In this document: positions 24,736 through 36,700 of the stretch, one piece after another
Numbering within the stretch: the first letter of the stretch is position 1
How the letters are laid out: the number at the start of each line of letters is the position of its first letter
Assembly: GCF_012273895.1 (NCBI RefSeq)
Contig: NC_052109.1
Coordinates: 4,540,432-4,604,431, forward strand
Length of the DNA stretch: 64,000 nt
From: Zerene cesonia
Taxonomy: Eukaryota > Arthropoda > Insecta > Lepidoptera > Pieridae
Direction: 5' to 3'
The notes under the pieces: generated by a model
Told to the model about the DNA's origin: nothing
Seen by the model: only the letters and a program-made list of their open reading frames with translations
The model's database searches: none
Made by a program: the position numbers and the translations under genes

Positions 24736-27700
24736 AGATGTGGAGTGATTTCCAGGTAAGCCTAAGTGTCCTCCAGCACGTACTGTTATTGGCTTTAAAT
24801 GTAAATTTATCCAATTTTAACTTTGTTTGCAACTTTATTCTGTTGAGTAACATCAAGTGATTTTTGTAAGTCCACGCCTGGTGTTTGATAACTATGTTCT
24901 TTTGGATCTCATGGAAACCATTATCCCATTCGAGGAAAAAAATGCTTTTGTAGAAATACTTTTTCCTGATATTACACAATTCGAACTTTGCAATACTTTG
25001 TTCAAGTTCTTTCTTGTCTAAGAATAGGTATATAATTGATGTAAGAACTCAGTACGTTTGAAGATGTAGCGTTATTTTTATTCAATAACGAACAAATACT
25101 TATGATAAAACTTTTTTTGTTTACGTCGTATTTTGACATTTTATTTTCAAAGTGGCTTTCCATTTTTTTCACATAATGTATTATTATTACTTAATTATCT
25201 ATTTATGTCTACCCTCGCAATTTTTGTCAGACGCAGTTCAATGTTTTATATGAATAAATACCCAAATACTATAATGTGAATGTTTTCATGGTTGTGCAAT
25301 TATATGTCCAACACCCATATAGTTGTATAGAAAGTAAATATTCATAGTAAGTATTTGCAATTTTTCCTAAAAGTTATTTTGTAAAAAGTCGTTCACTTGC
25401 TGTCATTATTACCTTTTATACTAAAACAGTGTTCTTTGTTAGCTATTGTTAATTTGTGAAACGAAAATAGTTTAAAAAATGTTTACACTTAAAAGTGCGA
25501 TACGCGCCTTTTTTCGAATCTGACATCTTGCCGCGTTTCCGCCGACCTGTCAAACGTCATGTGATAGATAGAAGGGCGCATTCTGTAGTTTTAAATCAAA
25601 AGCGCTGTATTCGCCTCGAATCTTGATAACTGCGCGACGCTCGAGGCGAGCGAGAAGTCATCAAGAAATATGTAAACGTTACTGTTTCGCTCTAACTTGT
25701 AGCGCTGTCTCTGTCTGACGACGGGTGTTTTTGTGTCGGGGCGGGTTTTTTGTGTGCGCGGCGCGAGGCTGCCGGCGCCGTTCGCTCGCTCGACTCCACA
25801 TTAATTATCGCCGAGTTGGCTTGCCAGCGCGAACACACTTTACTTTCTATATTGCTCCTTCGTTTTATTACGAACTCATGTCTATAATTCGAATATATTT
25901 TTCACACTTTAGTACGTATGTTTTCTGAGTTAGAGGAAATTGTATGACCTGTATGAATTTATATGTGAGATACCAAAAATAAATTCAGACAAAGCATTAA
26001 TTAGAACCTAGGTACGAATCGACATCCATATAAAACAAAGTTATATTAATAACAAAGCTAAAAACTCATTCCTAATAGTAATATTTTATTAGTAAAGTAC
26101 CTACGAGCTAATATCAGTCTTGATATATATTCCTATTTCAATTTCGGGTTTTCCCAACAAGCACGAGGGCTCGTTGTCATGGCAACGGTTGGGGCGCCCC
26201 GCCCCATACCTTCTTCGGTTCTCTATCTTCTTTTTCTTTTTGTAAAGAATATAAAATATATATATAAAAAAACTTTGTTGCAAATATGTTAGCCCGCCGA
26301 TAATACGTTATCGCTTATCAGATAAGTTATTGATATCGTTGTAATTGTTAACCATAACTTCGTTTCAAAGAATAAGGCGATAAATAATAATGTTAGGTAC
26401 TTATTTTTATTTAGTTTTTGTATAGTAAACAAGTTTAAATAACACTCGTTTGTTGACATAAACTTTGGAAGTAGGCCTATCGGGTGCTTTGGGATGAGGG
26501 GGTGGGTTTGAGGGTGAAGGGTGCATCTAGGAATGCGACTTGTTGCAGTCACGTGCATCTGTCCTCAGCCCTCACACGTTACTCGTATGCCGTATATTGC
26601 TGTTTGCCAATAACCCGTTATTTAGTACTTGATATTGTAATTGTAGTTTTGATTATGGCTGTATTATTAGAGTGATGTGAGAAACATCATCACTCTAATA
26701 ATTACTCGTTTACATTTGATTTGCTATGTATTTTAAGTTCGGTTTAATCACCTCATTAACAAAAATTATGTTTTGTTAAATTAATGTGTGAAAATATTCT
26801 ATTATTAAACATTTAGGAATACATTATGAAATATCAAGTGATAAATGGGTAATTTTAGATTTTTAATTCCAATTACAACTTCTATTAAAATCCCTTAATC
26901 GTTTGTTTTTGGATTGTAATAACATACAATAATTTATGTACTACTAGTTAAGTGCTAGTTTCTAAACCCACAACATAAATATATTTATAAAATCTTCATA
27001 TACGTAAGAAAAAAACATGTTATAATTAGGGCATTTATTGAGTAAATGTATAAATTCCGATATAATATTTAACATTGACATTGACTGTTTGTACAATAAT
27101 GAATGTGACAACGTAAAATAAATCGTGTGCCCGTGAAATTCTGACATCGCTATCGCGAATCTTGGACGCATAAATTCGATTATCAACGGATGCGAGTGTG
27201 ATAATCACTTAACGCATTCACAATCGAGCACGTGGCGTAAAAGTTAGTAAACAATATAAACAAATGAATGAATGTTCTGCAACGCACCGGACGTCATCCG
27301 CGAAGACACGCATAATAATGACGTATGCAAACAAAACTAATTATGTAAAACATTATGAATCGCGCCGGCGTTTTGACATAAACGTTTACAACCAATTATG
27401 AGCCTATTGTGTGACTCAATGAACTTGAGATACTACAATAATATAGGGCATCGACACTTAACGACGTGAATTATGAATGGCCGATCGCACCTGTTTAGAA
27501 AAACCGCGTCAGGTGTACCGAATTCAATACGGTTAATATTTTATTATCGTATTGAATTACTCGTGACGTCTATTTGATTTTTTTTTACTTTTTGTAACTG
27601 TTCTATTGTTGGCACGCGCTGTTTGATGTACAAGTGTTGAAATGTGCTAATCCTATTTTTTTATTTATATTTGAATGGTGTTGAAATATTTGTTAGTGTT

Positions 27701-30700
27701 CACAGAAATAGTTTAATTTGTTAGCTGTATTGGTCCAAATTCAGTTCTAATGGTAATATAAATTAATGACATTAATGAAATAAATTTAAAAATTCAATAA
27801 ATACGAATTAATTCCTTAAGTCAAAATCGTTACATATATGTAAATTGCATACAAAAGTTAATAAATAAAATCAACTCAGTTGCAAGCCGGTGTGTTTCGA
27901 TTTGCAATTCTGCCGACTAAGCACACATGTTTTGAACGCACCGCGACCCAATTACGTGTCTATAAAACAATAAAGATGTCGTTGAACTTCAGTTTCGTGT
28001 ACGGATGCCTATGTAAACATTGCAATCGGGTAAACATGCTCCCGACTGCTCGTCCCAGACGCTCCGCCGCCAATAATAATTTATGTAAATTCACGTCATG
28101 CCATAAGACTGACGTTTTTATTGCCATTTTCTTATTTCGACGGTCAAGTTCATCCTGGGGTGAAAGTTTAATAGCTGTCATCAATTCGTAATGTTTTTTT
28201 TATTTATCGATATAAGAACACGTTGTTGACAATGGTAATCTTATTGCGAGGGTGTCTCTTTGTAGTAATGTAGGTTAAATTAAATTTAATTGAGTAATAG
28301 GTTCTTCTATATACAGTGTTTATAAATTTTTTAAGTTCAGAAATCTGTAGGCAATGTCTAATCATAAAAATAATAAATTAAACAATATCGTTGCGTGTTT
28401 ATTTTGCTAAAGTTGTAAATATCAGTTATAAATACAGGTACTTAAGTGTTTGTAAGAATGGCAGGAAAATAAAATATTACTTCACAAATCCTTTAATGGT
28501 TTGACGTGAACAAATGTAAATAAAACATTTTAATGTTGTGAATTATGTTTTACTACAGACGGCAAGCGTAAAATCTTGTTTAGGTATAATTATACGATAA
28601 TAGCTTCATTAATGCCACTACAAATCTATTTCGTAGGTAGCAACTATTAATCATTTATGAATGAATAGATGTTATTATACAACTCGAACGATATCAGAAT
28701 GTAGTAAACGTCATTTTATAATCATAAGCTCATAAATAAACATAATGACGTATTGCGAGTGATCAGTCGGAAGTGGGCAGGCGCCGGAACGCGGTCGCTG
28801 CTCGCTCCTCGCTACTCGCTACTCCACGTGCGCAAATGGCATGTAAACGCGTATTATTATGTAACATTGTTTTGACATTCAACAATAACGACACATTTAG
28901 CGCGGACATTAAGTGGATCAATGAACTTGAGCCGTTTGCTGTTCGATGTGACGCAACGATCGGCATTTGAGTGAGATTAATGCACGCGGATTATGGCACG
29001 CGATACATTTCAATTTACGTTCCGTTTCATTCATGATTTGAGATAATGACGGTGTACTCGTTCCTCGCATTTATATGCTTGTCGCCGCGACATGTCACCA
29101 CGCGATCACGTACGTTCCAATATCCAAAATCGTTCATTATAATTCTTATAATTGACTTATCATCGTTAGTTTGTTTTAAAACTCCTTACTGTAACTTACG
29201 CATTGAAAAATTACAACATTTTTAACCGAACAATTTAAGGTACTAAGCGTAAAATCGTGCCGATGTTCGTGAGTGCATTGCGGGCTGCATACGTGCTGTC
29301 TTGCCGAATAACTTAGTATTAACTGCAAGTTTGTGCTCAAGACGAAGGGGTGAAGGGAGTAGTACGTCTTCACCCATTGACGGTTGAAGCGAGCCGCGAC
29401 ACTTTCACTGCTCCGTTATTGCAGCTACTACGCGCCTACTGCACTGGGGCTGTCAGCCACCCCAATGCGCTCCCCTAGCCACCCTATACAGGGCACCGCG
29501 ACCGTAAATACAAGGGTGTACGTACGCCTTTGAAAATTTAGAATACTCTTAGCTAACGTTATTCTATCTTTATCGAATACCGTTGATCATTTATTTGCAT
29601 TGCATGTAATAAAGAAATTGCTACGTACTGTTTTAGTGTGGCAAATTATCTTTCTTATTTTATATATTTGTGAAATTTGAAATGTGTTGAATGTGCAGAG
29701 AAATTGTAGAAGGAAATCACAATGATTTCGATGTTATATCGACGCTGCGTTGACTCGTTAAGTAGGGAGACAATGCACGCAACAGTTAAATGATTGTAAG
29801 TTACAACATACAAGTAATCTGTCTATCAACGGACGCATTTTAAGTCTAGACAGCCGGCCAGTCGTTCTAAGTGGGACAATGTCAATGGTGAGGGCTCGCC
29901 ATTATTTGCGTAGACGTGTGTGAGGAACGGAACGGTGACAAGTGCTCGCGGCTCGTGACGGAAGTTTGTAAACATCGTCGGCCTTGTTCCCAGCTCACCT
30001 CTCCGCCAGTCACGCACCGGCGGTATCGATACTTTCCGCCGACGATAATTACCATACACTGATTGTTTACTCACCTGTCCGCATCGCCGCTGCCGCTTTT
30101 TGCTGAAAGATTAACGTGCGCGTGCTAAATGTTACGTCAAATCAATGACGCGTAATCTGACGGCAATTATATCTCGATTTAGGTAGGTTAAATCTGCACA
30201 GCAGCGTGGCCGGTCGTAGTAAGTCGCAGGGAAACAAACGGAGCGGCGCGGCGACGGGCGGCGTTTGTTAGCGGGAGGATGTCCCGCGTCTATCGGTGAT
30301 TGATGGGCGATAGATAGCTCGACATTGAACCCGCGCGGTGCACGGCTACTGTAAATATGTATATCTATTGCGGACTTCCCGTGACGTCGCACCCGTGACG
30401 CGCCGCTCGCTGACGTAGTGTTTACGTAACACATCCATATTCTTCTTGTTTACACTATAAAACTCTATTTACATTGTTATTGCATTCCGGGTCGCCGCCT
30501 TATCTTTTATTGCTTTTATTTTATTACGCGCTACCTGTTGATGTTCGGATTTATGATTTCGTGTAAAGTGTGTCACTTTTTTGTTTGTTTACGTCCGCGT
30601 GCGGTGCTTTATTATCTTATTTGTTTATATATCTAAAGGAGTGAATTGATCGTAAATAAATAAAAATATTCGAGATTTGATTATTTGATGTAAGTGGTAA

Positions 30701-33700
30701 AAGAAACGGTGTTATTTTATTATATATGTTTGTTGTTAGTCACTTAGGTAGAGTTGCTCTCGGGACTAATCTTCTAAGTGCGTGCCGTTTAGAGGTGGGT
30801 AGATGGAGGGTAGTGGGTACCCACCCGCTCCATGTTTATTAAAAATTCATTCTTCATCCGTAGCGCGTCGTAATCAGCTGGTATGAGAATTTACACGTAT
30901 TTTTTGTATATCGTAAAATTATTTTTATTTTGTAGTAGGTACATTATAAATTATAAGAATATATAAAAGTATAATGTTAATTAATGAACTATTAGTAGAC
31001 GCTAATAAGTTTCAGAAAAGGTACAAAACCAAGAAAAGATAAACAGTTAGAGATCGAAATGTTCCAGAGAAAATAATAGAATACATCAATTGTCTTAAGC
31101 CAGGTTATCTTTTTCGTTTTTCAAATACGACTAGAAAATATTTTTAATTGTAAATTACTATAATGCAGTGTGTGAGTGTGGGGTAAGGGGTTCGACATGT
31201 CTCCCCACTGTGGGGACTGGGGATTCATCCCCCGCCCCGTCTCTTGATCTCTATAGAAAACATTATCATGGAAACTCACTCGTATCTCGAAATGTTTTTT
31301 TGTTCAGAATTTTTGTTTCAAGTTGAAGTTTGTAGTTGAAATATCAAGGAGAATTAATTACATTTCATTTTAAATGGTCAAGTCGGAATTTTAAATTGGA
31401 CGTCTTTAGTGAAAAAACATATAATGTAACGATGGAAATTAGTTACATACACTAAATCTATTTAGTTATTACATCCTTATATTCCAATCGTACATTACCA
31501 ATCCCAAAATAAGCTTTGTAAACGCAAAAATGCATAACCATTAACAACTCACTAACCTTATTCTTAGCAGTATTTTGAAAATAATTCGATGAGGACGATA
31601 AAATTTTTAATCAAGTAGAGCAGTCCCGCTTTGAATTCGAGAATAATGGGTAGGGGTGTTGGCGTCAGAACGCCTCCGCTCCCATCTCGTTCCCTCCCCA
31701 TCTAATCTCCTTTACCCCACTGAGGTTGTGACGTCACCTCTCATAGCTTTTTTGGCAATGAAATATAAAGCTTCTAGAGATTACACCTACACTTTGCAAA
31801 TTAAGAGTCTTTTGTAAACATGTACTACGAAACACTAACAAATGTTTGATTTGTGGAGTAATTAAAACTTGTTGTATCGTGCACAATTTTCAATTAGATT
31901 CCTATGATTAGTGTTCTTTGTCCGTTTTTAACGTGAGTCTTAGCACGCGTAGCATCCTAGACTACTATTCGTTAAACAAATACGTAACTATTTTAGCAAA
32001 TATTTAGTCGGATATTTCTGCAATGCAATCTATGTTGTGTCATTGTAGTAACAACGATTTTAATCAATACCGGTTTTCAAAATATAACACTGGTTAATTA
32101 TAGATCACTTTAAACGCACGCATCAGAAATCAGCTGATCGTCGGTCGTTTTCCTTTTCATCTCTCACTTTATGTAATTAATTGTCGCCACGGGCGGCCGC
32201 GGCGTGCCGTAACTCCACAGCCGGCGAATTTTGCTACTTCTGCCCTTTACATACGACACTACCCGATTAACTATCCTTGTGATTATATTATGAATGAAAT
32301 GCGTGTGTAGTTAGTTTAATCTAGGCCGGGCTCTTGCACAGACGTCTCGGTAAACTTATGTCACTTGCGCCTCTTATTTATGACTTGTATTTTTGTTCGA
32401 TTAAACCACCCGCATGCAATCAGTAAAACCCGTATAGAAGCAATTATCATCAGTAGCGAGAAACGCCCATAGTCCTTCGGTAGAGTTCCGACGTATATCG
32501 TTGTATAGTGTGAAGTCGGACTCGTACGTACAGTCTGTTGGGTAAGAGAACGTGTCGAGAGAGGCCACTGAGTATCGGGCTGGTGTATTTCTCATGCAAT
32601 GTGTTGCAACGTCGTTTGGTAAGACTCTGGTGAGCGGCGCGCCTCGGCTGGCACGTCGGCTCCGGCGCGGGCACAGCACGCGTGTTTGCGCGTGTGTGTG
32701 TGACGTCAACGCGCAACTTTCACCGTACTTTCGTCGCTGGTTGTGCGCTAAAAAACAGCGCTATTAGACTACTACTATTAATACATGCGATGCGACGTCG
32801 CTCGCTTCGTTGCTCGAATGCGTTATTGTTTTCTAAATAGATGAAAACGTTGTGGTATATTGTAGATACGTTGAATGGCATACGTTTAAATCAGTAATAT
32901 TCTTTTATTTGTAACAATTTGAAAATTTCCGAATTTAACAATCGAATTTAGCTCTATTTGATCTTAGTACATATGAAAATCGTGTTGTTTTTAGCTGGTG
33001 GCAGATTGCCGCTAACAGACTGAACAAATATATATCCTCGACAGGTTGAAACGGTCAGCTCAATTCACACACAGGACCTCTAATTTAAAACAGTTTACTT
33101 TTAAGGCCAGAATTTGCGCAGAAATATTTTACAAGTAAAATCCATTTGTCGCTATCGCGCGGCTGTCTAATTAAGCTCTGTCATAGACTTTTCGAAGGCT
33201 CTATTACGAGCCGCCTCCAAACTTAGAGCGGACTATAACACATTTGGTAGTCTATTTGAGATTGATTCGAGGCAGATTGTGTTTTATACTACAGTAATAA
33301 GGCTGATATTAAGAGAAACGAGTATGATTTTACTTGCTGTGACAATTACGGCGATGCGGCCCGCCCTCGCGCCGCCGCAATCGATAGGCCTAGAGCGGAG
33401 GCGGGCGAGGGGCGCGGGACGGAGGGGGGGCATCGGTGGTCATTACTTATGCAAAGCAGCAACGGTACTACCACACAGGCCCTATCGCCATTAGCTGGCA
33501 ACAGTAAACTGAGCCATAGTACGTTTGGTGGCCACATTTCTGTTTTTCTTACCACTATTGATTTTACCGACCAAGGTTATAGACACATATGAAGCTCCCG
33601 GTCTCTTTCTATATATAGCATATAACTATACAGAAACAAAGTTAGACATAACAGGATTGAATCCTCATAAATTTGCGAAGTTATTTAGCTCGTGCAAAAT

Positions 33701-36700
33701 CTGCTTTCCATAAAACGACTAAGTCAAGCTCATGAAAAAGCGTCGCGTCAAAACGAACTGGCTATAAGTTTTAGCGGGAAAGTCGTTCCCGCGCTACGCC
33801 AGCGTATTTTCTTGGAGGAGGGGCGAATATATAGATAAAGCCGCCCCTTCGTCGCAATGGATATAACAATATACAACCTGGAGAGAATTCTCCGATCTCA
33901 GTTCACAGAGAGCAGCGAGCGTACACACATCTACCAACATTTATTACTTTCGATATGCTAATGCTAAAAACAAACGCGTCTATGTTCAGATTCTAAAATT
34001 GTTTTTATAATTATGCAAAAACTGTCACGAAGAATTTACACTTCATTCAAAAACGCAACGTATCATTTTTAGATAAGTATTTATTACAAATTCATTTGAA
34101 AAGAGATTTATTTCCAATGACATTGACACTAAAGACGTATTCAGCGAACCTCATAAAGTATCGTATACTAATACATTGATAATATATTAATGACTATCGT
34201 AACACTGAATACGAATAAAAAATCTCGGTGAATGGATAACATCATATTTACATAATGATAGTCGATGCATGTTTTCATGTAATGATGTAAATTACTCAAT
34301 TAGTTGACGCCTAATAACAACAGTAAAGATTTATGTAAAATTATAATTAAATAATCACGGCTGTAACTTGTACCGAGAGAATGTCGCAAGCGTCTTATCA
34401 GCAGGCCTGTTATCAGTCTTCAAGGTGACGGACCGATGTAACGCTGATTGCCCGACGCTGTTATCACTGACAATTATTATTATTATATGTTATGCTGCTT
34501 GGTATTTTAATGTATTTTCAATGTATTTCCGCTATAAACAGTCTACGTCATTGGTAACAAAAAATATGATATGGATTTGAGAGTTTCTTGTAAATTTTTA
34601 AATCTTCCGCGCATTTTATTGTTGTCAAATTGATTTGTTTCAATCAAAAAAGCAAAAATACTCCGTATGTAAAGTGAAGTCGCGCTCTCAATATTAACGG
34701 TCATGAATAAAGTAGAGTATAATATTCACTATAAAAACTAGCAGTAGGAACGCTGTCAATAAACATAAATATTTATAATGACCAAGTCCAAATACTACAA
34801 TTTGTTTTCATTGAGGCCTAAGCACTTGACATTGATCGTAAAAAGTAGGCGATAAAGTTTTTGCATTTGCGCGGGAATCGTAGTAATTATGTATGATGCC
34901 GAAGGCCACGTGCTCGGTTGACGTTAACAAAGTTTCTCGATGCGGAGAAAAGTTTGTGACATGTGAGAAGATACTTATAATATGTGCTACCCGCGCCCCA
35001 CGCCCGCGTCGTAACCGCCGAGTGAGTCAGCGGCGCCCTCGCGCGACGTCGCCCCGTCTGCCCCCATGGAAAATTTATACCCACCCTCTTCCAAAGAATA
35101 TTACAATTCCGTTTTGCCAAACTCCACCTTGAGACTCTGTAATACGATCGATTCTGCTACGTCCAGAATTAGCAAGACAAAGAAGCTCCACCAATTCTAC
35201 CGAAAACAAACCCTAACTCCAGAGGGATATAGTTTGTTATTTATGACTTAAAAAATAAGTTCTAGTCATTTACAATCAGAAATATAAGATTACATATGAA
35301 CATTACATTGTTCTACGTCTAGGTATGTAAAGTAATATAGCTAGTTTCTAGATATAATGCTGATTACTTTTTAAGAATTATAAACAGTTAAAAAATATAT
35401 CGAAAAATAAAAAAGCAAAGTGAGCAATTGCAGTATTCAGAAGCTTTTTCTATAATTCCCCGCTTGGCATGACGTTTCGTCTCGAGAGCGTGTNNNNNNN
35501 NNNNNNNNNNNNNNNNNNNNNNNNNNNNNNNNNNNNNNNNNNNNNNNNNNNNNNNNNNNNNNNNNNNNNNNNNNNNNNNNNNNNNNNNNNNNNNNNNNNN
35601 NNNNNNNNNNNNNNNNNNNNNNNNNNNNNNNNNNNNNNNNNNNNNNNNNNNNNNNNNNNNNNNNNNNNNNNNNNNNNNNNNNNNNNNNNNNNNNNNNNNN
35701 NNNNNNNNNNNNNNNNNNNNNNNNNNNNNNNNNNNNNNNNNNNNNNNNNNNNNNNNNNNNNNNNNNNNNNNNNNNNNNNNNNNNNNNNNNNNNNNNNNNN
35801 NNNNNNNNNNNNNNNNNNNNNNNNNNNNNNNNNNNNNNNNNNNNNNNNNNNNNNNNNNNNNNNNNNNNNNNNNNNNNNNNNNNNNNNNNNNNNNNNNNNN
35901 NNNNNNNNNNNNNNNNNNNNNNNNNNNNNNNNNNNNNNNNNNNNNNNNNNNNNNNNNNNNNNNNNNNNNNNNNNNNNNNNNNNNNNNNNNNNNNNNNNNN
36001 NNNNNNNNNNNNNNNNNNNNNNNNNNNNNNNNNNNNNNNNNNNNNNNNNNNNNNNNNNNNNNNNNNNNNNNNNNNNNNNNNNNNNNNNNNNNNNNNNNNN
36101 NNNNNNNNNNNNNNNNNNNNNNNNNNNNNNNNNNNNNNNNNNNNNNNNNNNNNNNNNNNNNNNNNNNNNNNNNNNNNNNNNNNNNNNNNNNNNNNNNNNN
36201 NNNNNNNNNNNNNNNNNNNNNNNNNNNNNNNNNNNNNNNNNNNNNNNNNNNNNNNNNNNNNNNNNNNNNNNNNNNNNNNNNNNNNNNNNNNNNNNNNNNN
36301 NNNNNNNNNNNNNNNNNNNNNNNNNNNNNNNNNNNNNNNNNNNNNNNNNNNNNNNNNNNNNNNNNNNNNNNNNNNNNNNNNNNNNNNNNNNNNNNNNNNN
36401 NNNNNNNNNNNNNNNNNNNNNNNNNNNNNNNNNNNNNNNNNNNNNNNNNNNNNNNNNNNNNNNNNNNNNNNNNNNNNNNNNNNNNNNNNNNNNAAAGTGA
36501 GCAATTGCAGTATTCAGAAGCTTTTTCTATAATTCCCCGCTTGGCATGACGTTTCGTCTCGAGAGCGTGTGCTCTCTCATCTCCTTAATTCGTCCTTCGC
36601 CGCAACCCCCTTAATTCTCCCTTCCAGCGATGCCGCGAGGGAGGGTGCTCACTCTCTTGTTAACCGGAGTTTTCCCCCTTATTTATACCCGGCATGGAGG

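Noticed and set aside
26663..26702. MicroRNA precursor
   Set aside because: The perfect stem is only 15 bp, shorter than a mature microRNA duplex, and I see no extended pairing beyond it.
35437..36504. Long open frames across the second N run
   Set aside because: Made of N placeholders; the gap itself is probably false.
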